From contig NZ_CP084090.1 of assembly GCF_020217425.1 (NCBI RefSeq), positions 2,976,001 to 3,040,000 on the forward strand: 64,000 nucleotides of DNA. The letters run 5' to 3'. The translations under genes were made by a program, and so were the position numbers. The stretch is from Halomicrobium urmianum. Its GTDB lineage: Archaea; Halobacteriota; Halobacteria; Halobacteriales; Haloarculaceae. Under the pieces are notes generated by a model, which was not told where the DNA came from, ran no database searches, and saw only the letters and a list, made by a program, of their open reading frames with translations. Each line of letters opens with the position of its first letter. Positions within the stretch are counted from its first letter, which is position 1. Positions 56,374 to 64,000 of this stretch are shown piece by piece.

Positions 56374-56395
56374 ACGTACATGTATGCATGTACGT
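56374..56395. promoter_or_regulatory. Probable VapBC operator palindrome
   Basis: ACGTACATG (56374-56382) and CATGTACGT (56387-56395) form a perfect 9-bp inverted repeat with TATG between. It abuts the vapB ATG, between the start codon and the TATA-like box at 56401-56408. It fits binding by a dimer of ribbon-helix-helix dimers. Confidence 0.75.
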
Positions 56396-56400
56396 CGAAG

Positions 56401-56408
56401 AATATCTT
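56401..56408 (-). promoter_or_regulatory. TATA-like box of vapBC
   Basis: AAGATATT on the minus strand, about 31 nt before the vapB ATG; the operator palindrome occupies the gap, so bound VapBC would block the transcription start. Confidence 0.5.
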
Positions 56409-56463
56409 TCGTTACTCGTCTCTAACGGGTCGTCAATCACCGGTGGGGAACAGTCGAGTTCGA

Positions 56464-57612
56464 CTACAGGGAGTTCTTGATCTTCTCGAAGAAGCCCTCG
56501 TCGACGTCGATCTCCTGGCCGCCGGCCTCTGCGAACGCCTCCAGGGCCTCCTTCTGTTCCTCGTTGAGGCTATCGGGGGTGACGACCTGCACCTCGACGT
56601 AGAGGTCGCCGTGGCCGCGCCGGCGGAGGCGGGGCATGCCCTTGCCCTCCAGGCGGAACACCTCACCGCTCTGGGTGCCCTGGGGGATCTCGAACTCGAC
56701 GGCGCCGTCCAGCGTGGGGACCTCGACGGTGTCGCCGAAGACGACCTGCGGGAAGGAGACGGCCAGGCGGTGCTTGAGGTCGTCGCCGTCGCGCTCGAAG
56801 TCGGGGTGGTCGGCGACGCTGACCTCCACGAGAAGGTCGCCGCTGGGCGCGCCGGGCTCGCCGGGGGCGCCCTCGCCGTTCATCCGGATGGTCTGGCCGT
56901 CCTGGATGCCGGCGGGGACCTCGACCTGGAGCGTCGCCTCGTTGCGGACGACGCCGTCGCCGCCGCAGGTGCCGCAGGTCTCGTCGTAGAGCGTGCCCTC
57001 GCCCTCGCAGCGGCGGCAGGTCTGGGTCTGCTGGACGCGCCCCATCGGCGTCTGCTGGACGGTGGTCTGCTGGCCCTGGCCGTTACACTGGGGACAGGTG
57101 CGTGAGTCGCTGTCGGCCGGGTGGCCGCGGCCGTCGCAGTCGGGACAGGTCTCCGGGCGGCGGACGCTCAGTTCCTTCTCGACGCCCTCGTAGGCCTCCT
57201 GCAGGTCGATGGTGAGCGAGGTCCGCAGGTCCTGGCCGCCCCGGCTGCGGCTTCGGCCCCCACCGCCGAAGAACTGGTCGAAGATGTCGCCCATGTCGCC
57301 GAACGGCCCCTGGCCGCCGCCGAAGGGGTCGCCCCCGCCGGCCCGGCCGCCGCGCTGGCCGTTGCCGCCGACGCCGCCGTGCTTCTCGGCCTGCTGGAAG
57401 CGCTCGTGGCCCATCTGGTCGTACATCTGGCGCTTCTCGTCGTCGGTCAGCACCTCCTTGGCCTTCTTGACCTTCTTGAACTTCTCCTCGGCGTCCGGGT
57501 CGTCGGAGACGTCGGGGTGGTACTCGCGGGCCTTCGTCCGGTACGCCTCCTTGATCTCGTCCTCGCTGGCGTCCCGGGAAACCCCGAGTACGTCGTAGAA
57601 GTCCTCGCTCAT
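56464..57612 (-). CDS. dnaJ: Chaperone protein DnaJ
   Basis: A 382-residue class I DnaJ. It has an N-terminal J domain with HPD (REYHPDVSDD), a Gly/Phe-rich linker (GGGDPFGGGQGPFGDMGDIF), four zinc repeats (CPDCDGRG, CPQCNGQG, CRRCEGEG, CGTCGGDG) and two C-terminal substrate-binding beta domains. It recruits substrates to DnaK. The ATG at 57612 matches the family start MSEDFYDVLGV. DnaK and GrpE are not in the window. Confidence 0.95.
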   Translation of the reverse strand: MSEDFYDVLGVSRDASEDEIKEAYRTKAREYHPDVSDDPDAEEKFKKVKKAKEVLTDDEKRQMYDQMGHERFQQAEKHGGVGGNGQRGGRAGGGDPFGGGQGPFGDMGDIFDQFFGGGGRSRSRGGQDLRTSLTIDLQEAYEGVEKELSVRRPETCPDCDGRGHPADSDSRTCPQCNGQGQQTTVQQTPMGRVQQTQTCRRCEGEGTLYDETCGTCGGDGVVRNEATLQVEVPAGIQDGQTIRMNGEGAPGEPGAPSGDLLVEVSVADHPDFERDGDDLKHRLAVSFPQVVFGDTVEVPTLDGAVEFEIPQGTQSGEVFRLEGKGMPRLRRRGHGDLYVEVQVVTPDSLNEEQKEALEAFAEAGGQEIDVDEGFFEKIKNSL

Positions 57613-57719
57613 TCGTTGCCAGTCCGTAGACGGTTGATCCACTTGAAAAGCCCGGGTCGCGGACCTCTCGCTCGTGGCGGGGCGACCGCTGCGGGTCCGC
57701 GTCCGGTCAGTGCCGACGC

Positions 57720-57726
57720 TTTATGT
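57720..57726 (+). promoter_or_regulatory. TATA-like box before the 36-residue membrane protein
   Basis: TTTATGT centred 28 nt before the ATG at 57751; no ribosome-binding site. Confidence 0.45.
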
Positions 57727-57750
57727 GACAGCCGTTCGAACGTCCGGCTG

Positions 57751-57861
57751 ATGAACCTCCGTGCGGCCCTCGGTGTCGAGCGCATCGCCGCCTGGCTCGT
57801 GACCATCGCGGCCGCGGCAACGGCGGTCTACGTGGTCGGGCTCGTCCTCGGCCTGGTGTGA
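57751..57861 (+). CDS. 36-residue single-pass membrane peptide
   Basis: A tiny frame, MNLRAALGVERIAAWLVTI at the start, with one transmembrane helix (about 12-35). It has a TATA-like box at the correct distance and stands alone between dnaJ and the Rieske gene, so it is a plausible real microprotein. No family known. Confidence 0.55.
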   Translation: MNLRAALGVERIAAWLVTIAAAATAVYVVGLVLGLV

Positions 57862-57935
57862 TCCGAAACCATATTCAGTCTTACAAAACGGCCGTTCAGC
57901 GAATCTTTACCACTGCCTGTGCCGTCCGATAGCAC

Positions 57936-59684
57936 ATGGCAACGACAGAGGAGTACGAGCGCGCGACGGCCCTCGACGACCTGGCGGAGAGCGGCCGCGA
58001 GGTCGTCTCCGTCGGCGGGCACACCGTCGCGCTGTTCCACCACGAGGGCGAGGTGTACGCCGTCGACAACCGCTGTCCGCACATGGGCTTTCCCCTCTCG
58101 GAGGGGACCGTCGAGGACGGCCTGCTGACCTGTCACTGGCACCACGCCCGCTTCGAACTGGCCTGCGGGGACACCTTCGACGTGTGGGCCGACGACGTCC
58201 AGACGTTCCCCACCGATGTCCGCGACGGCGACGTCTACGTCGACCCGGACCCCGAGCGGGACGTCCCCCCGGAGACGTACTGGCGCAACCGACTCGTCGA
58301 CGGCATGCAGGAGAACCTCTCGCTGGTCGTGGCGAAGTCGGTGATTCACCTGGACGATTTTGGTGAGGGGTTCCACACCCCGCTGGAGACGGCGGTGAAC
58401 TTCGGCACGAAGTACCGCGAGGACGGCTGGGGACGCGGACTCACCACGCTCGGTGCGATGGCGAACCTCTACGACCGCGTCGACCACGACGAGAAGCTGC
58501 GCGCGCTGTCCGTCGGCATCGGCGAGGTGGCCGACGACTGCGCCGGCCAGCCGCCCCGCCATCCCCAGCACGAACTCGGCAACGCCGACCTCTCGAAGGA
58601 GCGGCTGAAGTCGTGGTTCCGCGAGACCTGCGAGGTCCGCGACGAGGACGGCGCAGAGCGCTGCATCCGGACCGCCGCGGCCGTCCTCCCGCCCGACGAG
58701 GTGGCGGAGATCGTCCTCGCCGGCGCGACGGACCACCTGTACATGAACGCGAGCCACACCCTCGATTTCGCGAACAAGGCCTGCCAGACGCTGGACCACC
58801 TCGACTGGGCGGACGCCGCCGACGCGCTCGCCGCCGTCGTCCCGCAGATCACCGACGCTGCGAGGGCCGAGGAGACCTCGGCGTGGCGCCAGCCAGTCGA
58901 CGCGGCCGAACTGTGTCTGGACGCCCACGAGGCCCTCCCCGACCTCGTCGCCGCCGGCGAGGGGCGCGAGTGGACCCGGCCCGACGACTTCGTGGACCGC
59001 CTCCTCGACGACGACCCCGAGGCCATCGTCGACGCCCTCCGGGACGCCGTCCGCGGGGGCGCGTCCGCCGAGCAACTGACCGACGCCGTCGCACGCGCCG
59101 CGACGCGGCGGGTCGCGCAGTTCGCCACGAGCAACGAGTTCTCCGACTGGGACACGGTCCACCACACCTTCTCCTACGCGACGGCCGCCCACGCGATGGC
59201 CCGTCGGACCGACTGCGTCGAGGCCTACCGCCCCGCCTTCGACGGCGCGACGTCCGTCTACCTCGACCGCTTCCTGAACCAGCCCGCGGCGCCGGTTCCG
59301 GACCCGGGGTCGACGGGCGACGCCGACCGCGAGCCCGACGAAATCCGCGATGCGCTGCTGGACGCCTTCGACGAGCACGGCCAGGTGAACGAGGCCGGAC
59401 GCCTCGCCGCGGCCCACTTCGACGCCGGCGGCGACCCCGACGCGCTCGTCCGGGCGCTCGCCCGCGGCCTGCTCCGGGAGGACGCCGGCTTCCACGAGCT
59501 ACAGAGCCTGGAGGCCGCCGTCCAGCGGCTCGACGCGGCCGACGACGAGCGCGGTCGACGGCTCCAGCTGATCGCAACCGCCCGGTACCTCGCCGCGCAC
59601 TTCCCGACCCGGAGGGAACGCGAGCAGACGTTCACTATCGCCCGCCGGCTGTTCCGGGGCGAGCAGATACACGGGGACGAATAG
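57936..59684 (+). CDS. Rieske [2Fe-2S] protein with long C-terminal helical domain
   Basis: A 582-residue protein. Residues 10-108 are a Rieske domain with complete cluster ligands C47, H49, C66 and H69 (NRCPHMGFPL and LLTCHWHHARF). The remaining 470 residues are mainly helical and Ala/Asp-rich, without membrane segments, with His-containing patches such as LYMNASHTLDFANKA and VHHTFSYATAAHAMAR. I do not recognise this part; it is not the ring-hydroxylase catalytic domain (no H-x4-H plus D facial triad seen by eye). It is monocistronic with a possible TATA element around 57903-57910. A redox role is likely, substrate unknown. Confidence 0.85.
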   Translation: MATTEEYERATALDDLAESGREVVSVGGHTVALFHHEGEVYAVDNRCPHMGFPLSEGTVEDGLLTCHWHHARFELACGDTFDVWADDVQTFPTDVRDGDVYVDPDPERDVPPETYWRNRLVDGMQENLSLVVAKSVIHLDDFGEGFHTPLETAVNFGTKYREDGWGRGLTTLGAMANLYDRVDHDEKLRALSVGIGEVADDCAGQPPRHPQHELGNADLSKERLKSWFRETCEVRDEDGAERCIRTAAAVLPPDEVAEIVLAGATDHLYMNASHTLDFANKACQTLDHLDWADAADALAAVVPQITDAARAEETSAWRQPVDAAELCLDAHEALPDLVAAGEGREWTRPDDFVDRLLDDDPEAIVDALRDAVRGGASAEQLTDAVARAATRRVAQFATSNEFSDWDTVHHTFSYATAAHAMARRTDCVEAYRPAFDGATSVYLDRFLNQPAAPVPDPGSTGDADREPDEIRDALLDAFDEHGQVNEAGRLAAAHFDAGGDPDALVRALARGLLREDAGFHELQSLEAAVQRLDAADDERGRRLQLIATARYLAAHFPTRREREQTFTIARRLFRGEQIHGDE

Positions 59685-59705
59685 CGGGCGAGAAACGCAG
59701 CGCGA

Positions 59706-60512
59706 CTACTCGTTCCAGGGCCCCTTGTCGGGGTCGAGGTGCCGGTCCTCGCGCTCGATGCCGTCGATCTTCGCGACGTCCGCGTCGTCGAGCTCGAGGT
59801 CCAGGCTCGCCCAGTTGTCCTCGATGTGCTCGCGGCTGGTCGCCTTCGGAATGGCGACTACGTTGTCCTTCCGGGTCAGCCACGCGAGGCTGACCTGGGC
59901 CTCGCTGACGCCGTGCTTTTCGGCGACCTCGCTCACCTCGGGGACGTCGAAGACGTCGCCCCGGGCCAGCGGCGAGTAGGCCACGACGTAGTAGTCGTGT
60001 TCCTGTGCGTGCGCGACGAGTTCCTCCTGCTGCAGGAGGGGGTGCATCTCGACCTGGTTGGCGAACAGCGGCTCCTCGAGGGCCTCCATGGCCTCCTCGA
60101 CCTGCCACGGCTCGAAGTTGGAGACGCCCACGTGGCGCGTGACGCCCTCCTCGACCAGATCGTCGTAGGCCGGCAGCGTCTCCCCGGGCGCGTAGTTGCC
60201 CGTCGGCCAGTGGACGTACAGCAGGTCCAGATAGTCGACGCCCAGTCGCTCCAGGCTGCCGTGCGCCGTCTCGATCACGTCGTCGTAGGTCAGCCCGGTC
60301 GAGTCCGAGTGGACCTTCGTCGCGAGGAAGACGTCCTCGCGATCCACGTCGGCCCGCGCGAGCCCCTCGCCCACGTGCTCCTCGTTGCCGTAGATCTCGG
60401 CCGTGTCGACGTGTCGGTAGCCAACGTCGAGCGCGGTCGCGACGGCGGACGCGCACTCCTCGGGGTCAGTGTTCTGCCACGTGCCGATGCCCAGCGCCGG
60501 CAGTTCATTCAT
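59706..60512 (-). CDS. Aldo/keto reductase, copy 2
   Basis: A 268-residue AKR. The tetrad is intact: D36, Y41, K66 and H101 (DTAEIYGN, LATKVH, YVHWP). Closely resembles the AKR at 52859 (both contain LGVDYxDLLYVHWP, NQ/DQVEMHPLL and VAYSPLARG) but lacks its first ten residues. The ATG at 60512 begins MNELPALGIGTWQ. A possible promoter lies in GTATTCCC (minus strand, near 60525-60532). Substrate unknown; the pair may have arisen by older duplication. Confidence 0.92.
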   Translation of the reverse strand: MNELPALGIGTWQNTDPEECASAVATALDVGYRHVDTAEIYGNEEHVGEGLARADVDREDVFLATKVHSDSTGLTYDDVIETAHGSLERLGVDYLDLLYVHWPTGNYAPGETLPAYDDLVEEGVTRHVGVSNFEPWQVEEAMEALEEPLFANQVEMHPLLQQEELVAHAQEHDYYVVAYSPLARGDVFDVPEVSEVAEKHGVSEAQVSLAWLTRKDNVVAIPKATSREHIEDNWASLDLELDDADVAKIDGIEREDRHLDPDKGPWNE

Positions 60513-60771
60513 GATCGAAGAAAGGGAATACCCCGCAATGGCTCTTGTGGACGAATGCAACAATGGTAATCTGGCCAATAGATTGTCGGTAGGTGGCCGG
60601 CGACAGCGGGACGGCACCCGATTCACTCTCGCGACGCTCGCACGGCCGTCGACCGAGCACTCGTGATCGAACCTCTCCGCGTCGCGGTGGTCGTTCACAC
60701 GGACAGCCGTCGTTCACTACCGGTACGGCCGATCGCTACGGCCGGGCCGGGGCAGACGATGGGGCAGCGTC

Positions 60772-61428
60772 TCAGGCGGACTCGGTGCCGGTCGGCGACA
60801 GGAGATCCGTGACGACCGACGGGAGGTCGTCGACCGCGACGACGACGTTCTCCTCGGGGTCGTAGTGGAGGAGGTCCGCGGCTCCCAGCTTCGGCAGGTG
60901 TACGTGGTGGAGCGACGTGGCCACGTCGTCCGCGACGTCGGCGGGGACCGCCGCGGGCCGGCAGTCGCGCTCACGGGCGGCGACCAGACGGGCCACCCGC
61001 TCGAGTTCGCAGGGCCCCTTGCCGGCGACGCAGGTGAGCAGGGCCTGGCGGCGCTCGTTGGCCAGCGCTTCCAGCGTCGCGCGGTCGTCGCCGTCGGCCG
61101 CCGACGCGATCCGCTGCGCGATCCGGGCCGGCCGCGCGGACCGCGCGGCCACCCAGTTCGACGTGCGGTCGTACTCGAGCACGCCGGCGTCCTCCAGCGC
61201 GGGGAGGTCGACGTGGACGAGCGACGAGTGCATCTCGCGGCGGCGGTCGTCCGTCACGACCGTCGCGGCCGCCGTCGCCTCGTCGGCCAGGACGGACGCG
61301 GCGAGCGATTCCGTCGACAGCGCGTCGATGTCTTCGAGGACACTCACGACGCGGCGGCGCCGCGGCGGCGCCAGGACCTGCATGAGTTCGGGATCGACCT
61401 GCGCGGGCTCCTCGATCTCGAGTGCCAT
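60772..61428 (-). CDS. Double winged-helix regulator (tandem DUF7344-like domains)
   Basis: A 218-residue soluble protein with two similar winged-helix domains: the first near 15-95 (LMQVLAPPRRRRVVSVLEDI, HSSLVHVDLPALEDAGVLEY), the second near 118-205 (LEALANERRQALLTCVAG, TSLHHVHLPKLGAADLLHY). The repeated HxxLVHV/LHHVHLPxL pattern indicates an internal duplication of the common haloarchaeal regulator domain. It could bind DNA as an internal dimer. Same strand as the PAS regulator upstream, 127 bp apart. Confidence 0.85.
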   Translation of the reverse strand: MALEIEEPAQVDPELMQVLAPPRRRRVVSVLEDIDALSTESLAASVLADEATAAATVVTDDRRREMHSSLVHVDLPALEDAGVLEYDRTSNWVAARSARPARIAQRIASAADGDDRATLEALANERRQALLTCVAGKGPCELERVARLVAARERDCRPAAVPADVADDVATSLHHVHLPKLGAADLLHYDPEENVVVAVDDLPSVVTDLLSPTGTESA

Positions 61429-61555
61429 GTCTCCACCGAACGGATGTAGTACATTGAGGTGCGTGCCTGAGTAATCAGGTACGGTCCCAGCGGCCGCTCG
61501 CATCCGCCGGACGGCCCGCCTCGCGGCGCGACTCCCAGGAATCGCACGAGGCGGA

Positions 61556-63613
61556 TCAGGCGGCCTCGTTCGAGGGTCCGTCGCCGAACAGCGTCCGGAA
61601 CACCTTCTGCTCGGCGATGCGGAGGTGCTGGTGGAACGTCTGCGGGGCGATGTCGAGCACGTCGGCGATCTCCGCGGCCGTGTTCGACCGCGACGGCCAC
61701 TCGAAGTACCCCGAGAAGTACGCCGCCTGCAGCGCGGCCCGCTGTTTCTCCGTCAGGTCCGCGGACAGCTCCTGCCGGACCGCCATCGGCGTCCGCAGCG
61801 TCCGCGAGGTCTCCCGGCGGGCCTTCAGCTCCGTCTCCGGGTACGTCTCCGTGAGCGCGTCGACCAGTTCTCGAACGTCGACGTCCGGGGAGAGGTGGGC
61901 GACCAGCCTGCCGTCGCCCTCGTCCGCCGTCGCCGCGGTGGTTCGCGCGCCGTACTCCGCCAGGGCGCTCGTCATCGTCCCCGACCCGACGTTGAGCTTG
62001 AAGCGGTGCCGGTCGGCGTTCGTCCCGAGGTGCTCGACGGATTCGACGCCCGGCTCCGTCCCGGCCGCTTCCCGGAACCGCTCGACCGGAGCGCCCGTGA
62101 CGGTCACGTAGAACACGAAGTCGTCTCCGAAGGTCAGCACGCGGTCGAGTTCGATCCGGCAGTCGGCCCGCCCGGAGAGGGAGACGAACGTCAGGCCGCT
62201 GTCGGTCGTCCCCAGCTCGAGCTCGGTCACCGCGTCGGCGTGCAGCAGCTCGCGCGTGACGGCGTTCTGGAGCGCGTCGCCGACCACCCGCCCCATCTCC
62301 TCGAGGATCTCCCGCTCGCGCTCCGGGACGCCCTCTCCCCGCCGCGCGTAGACGCCCAGCACGCCGAAGGTGCGTTCGTCCGTGACCACGGGGACCGCCA
62401 CGAGCCGATCGTACCCCTGCCGGTCGGCGTCGCGGTGCCAGGCGGGCTCTCCCGACTCCGTCGGGTCGATCACCTGAACGGCGCGCTCGTCGAGCGCTCG
62501 CGCCGCTGGGGAGTCCGCGAGCGGTCGATCTCCCCCGGGCAACAGCGTCCGGAACCCCTCGACGTCGACGCCGTCGGCGGCCCACACCTCGAGGGCCTCC
62601 CGGTCGGTGTCGAACCCGCCGACGGCCGCCCCGACGTAGGTGTCGGCGGCCGCGAGTCGCTCGCAGATCGCCTGTTCCATCTCCGAGCGGGTCGTCGCCT
62701 CGATCAGCGCCTCGTCGACCGACCGGATGACGGCGTTGAGCGCGTTCAGCCGCTCCAGGCGTCGCTCCCGCCGGCGCCGTTCGGTGACGTCCCGGCTGAC
62801 GCCCGTCAGCCCCACCACCTCGCCGTCGTCGTCCGTCAGCGGCGCTCCGGTGAACTCGAAGGGGATCCGCTCGCCGCCCTTCGTCACCAGATCGCCTTCC
62901 GCCGTCGCGATACCCCCCGTCTCGAAGACCTCGATCAGCGACGAGACGACCTCGTCGCGGTCGTCCGCCGCGACGAAGTCGAGTGAGTGCATCGACGCCA
63001 CCTCCGCGTCGGAGTACCCCGTGACCGCCGTCAGGCGGTCGTTCCAGCGCAGGAACTGCCCCTCGCGGTCGAACGCGTACACCACGTCCGGGAGGGCGTC
63101 GAAGACGCTGTCGACGAACGCCCGCTCCGTGCTGAGTTCGTTCTCCCGCTCCACGCGGTCGGTGACGTCCCGCATGACGCCGACGAAGTACTGCCGGTCG
63201 TCGACCGCGAACTCGCGGACGGAGACGGACAGCGGGACCTCGATCCCGTTCCGCGCCAGCCCGGGGAACTCCACCTCCGTCCACTCGAACGTCTGCTCGC
63301 CGGTCCTGAGGTACCGCTGGAACCCGTCGAGGAAATCCGCCCGGAGCCGCTGGGGGATCAGCTCCGCGAGTCGCTCGCCGATCAGCTCGTCCGGCTCGTA
63401 GCGGAACACCCGGTCCACGGCGGGGTTCGCGAAGGCGATCCGTCCCTGATCGTCGATCACCAGCAGACACTCCGAAACGGCGTCGAGGAGGACGCCGACC
63501 AGCGGCGCCAGGTCCACCCGCTCCGCCAGTTCCTCGTGGACGGCGCACTCCTCGGACGCGAGCGCCTCCGTCCCCTCGACGAGCGGTCTGCTCCTGTCCT
63601 CGGTCACAGACAT
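61556..63613 (-). CDS. PAS-PAS-GAF regulator with bacterio-opsin-activator HTH
   Basis: A 685-residue sensor-regulator. Two PAS domains (about 35-155 and 165-285: GRIAFANPAVDRVFRYEPDE; EGQFLRWNDRLTAVTGYSDA), a GAF domain (about 300-450) with VAVPVVTDERTFGVLGVYA, a bacterio-opsin-activator (Bat-like) middle domain, and a C-terminal HTH-10 (LTEKQRAALQAAYFSGYFEW; TAAEIADVLDIAPQTFHQHL). No histidine-kinase core, so it is a one-component regulator as in Bat proteins. The ATG at 63613 is fixed by a TATA box 27 nt upstream. Confidence 0.92.
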   Translation of the reverse strand: MSVTEDRSRPLVEGTEALASEECAVHEELAERVDLAPLVGVLLDAVSECLLVIDDQGRIAFANPAVDRVFRYEPDELIGERLAELIPQRLRADFLDGFQRYLRTGEQTFEWTEVEFPGLARNGIEVPLSVSVREFAVDDRQYFVGVMRDVTDRVERENELSTERAFVDSVFDALPDVVYAFDREGQFLRWNDRLTAVTGYSDAEVASMHSLDFVAADDRDEVVSSLIEVFETGGIATAEGDLVTKGGERIPFEFTGAPLTDDDGEVVGLTGVSRDVTERRRRERRLERLNALNAVIRSVDEALIEATTRSEMEQAICERLAAADTYVGAAVGGFDTDREALEVWAADGVDVEGFRTLLPGGDRPLADSPAARALDERAVQVIDPTESGEPAWHRDADRQGYDRLVAVPVVTDERTFGVLGVYARRGEGVPEREREILEEMGRVVGDALQNAVTRELLHADAVTELELGTTDSGLTFVSLSGRADCRIELDRVLTFGDDFVFYVTVTGAPVERFREAAGTEPGVESVEHLGTNADRHRFKLNVGSGTMTSALAEYGARTTAATADEGDGRLVAHLSPDVDVRELVDALTETYPETELKARRETSRTLRTPMAVRQELSADLTEKQRAALQAAYFSGYFEWPSRSNTAAEIADVLDIAPQTFHQHLRIAEQKVFRTLFGDGPSNEAA

Positions 63614-64000
63614 CCATACCGTCGTGGACCGATAGGCATTATTTCGGCCTGGAGACGTCCTGTGGACGTATGCTAACCGGTTGAATGCCTGTCGTCCATA
63701 CTTCTGGTTCAGTGACCCGACACGTTCGAACCGACTACGTCCCGAGACCGCGCAGAAACGCCCCCGTGCTCGGTCGGACGCGCACTTAGACGCGCGCTGC
63801 GCGCCGCTGTCCGATTCGAACGCTCGCAACCCTTCTCGCTCGTGACGCTGCCAGAACGACCCTCTGACGGACCTCTGGACCTCTCGTTCGGTTCTGAAAC
63901 GCCTGTGTCCGATCGGTAGCGGCCCTATCGAGTCGACGACGAAGACCCGTCCTTTCAGCCCTCGTCTTCGCCAAACTCGAAAAGCTCGCTTCGATCGTCC
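63614..64000. other. Window end, no gene supported
   Basis: The first bases hold the promoter of the PAS regulator. Beyond about 63660 I see no credible coding frame; an open minus-strand frame at 63786-63974 is Arg/Ala-rich and lacks haloarchaeal acidity. Confidence 0.6.
63637..63644 (-). promoter_or_regulatory. TATA box of the PAS-GAF-HTH regulator
   Basis: AAATAATG on the minus strand, centred about 27 nt before the ATG at 63613, no ribosome-binding site. Confidence 0.6.

Noticed and set aside
61344-63617. 757-codon alternative minus-strand frame overlapping the PAS regulator
   Set aside because: Arg/Gly-rich shadow frame; the PAS, GAF and HTH domains are in the other frame.
1-64000. CRISPR arrays, cas genes, insertion sequences, rRNA
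   Set aside because: I looked for regular spaced repeats, transposase motifs and rRNA-like stretches and saw none.

Overview
The window is a gene-dense stretch of chromosome from a haloarchaeon (class Halobacteria). The signs are very high GC with strong GC3 bias, acidic proteins rich in Asp and Glu, TATA boxes about 27 nt upstream of start codons with no leader, an archaeal rpl44e-rps27e-aIF2alpha-nop10-PAC2 operon, haloarchaeal pilins, halocyanin and winged-helix regulators, and an archaeal initiator tRNA. I cannot place it more precisely than Halobacteria; Haloarcula-like relatives would be my guess.

Layout. 1-3.5 kb: 3' part of heme o synthase (ctaB), a CxxC membrane protein, a SelW/Rdx-like redox protein and a two-gene ABC exporter. 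3.5-6.5 kb: an internally duplicated protein, a 2-hydroxyacid dehydrogenase, and PspA with a small zinc protein. 6.8-8.2 kb: methylmalonyl-CoA mutase B12 subunit and MeaB GTPase. 9.4-13.5 kb: nosL-nosD-nosF-nosY, where NosD carries a NosL-like N-terminus; no nosZ is in view. 13.5-23.2 kb: thiolase plus DUF35 partner, bactofilin-like protein, YchF-type GTPase, UbiA prenyltransferase, aminotransferase, phosphoesterase and a FAD amine-oxidase-like protein. 23.5-25.9 kb: a broken secreted pectate-lyase-like gene with one stop and two frameshifts. 26-34.5 kb: a threonine-synthase-like protein lacking the Schiff-base lysine, the ribosomal/translation operon, and a DUF2298-GT2-GtrA envelope glycosylation group.

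34.6-35.1 kb is the most structured non-coding part: an initiator tRNA-Met whose 3' end is duplicated 130 bp downstream (an att-like scar), with large palindromes, one of which belongs to a dispersed repeat seen again at 52.6 kb. 35.1-40.7 kb: hpt, a GT-C-like membrane protein, and three type IV pilins with a membrane-anchored winged-helix protein. 40.8-48.9 kb: a nine-gene Mnh/Mrp cation/proton antiporter operon with three D-type subunits and a universal-stress-domain/MnhE fusion. 49-50.1 kb: coaBC. 50.8-64 kb: regulators, halocyanin, two aldo/keto reductases, a VapBC pair with a palindromic operator, DnaJ, a Rieske protein with a long unassigned tail, and a PAS/GAF/HTH-10 regulator.

No single locus is clearly an unknown multi-gene system. 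The best leads are the NosL-NosD fusion with its 32-bp exact repeat, the PLP-fold protein without lysine, the tRNA/palindrome region and the VapBC operator.
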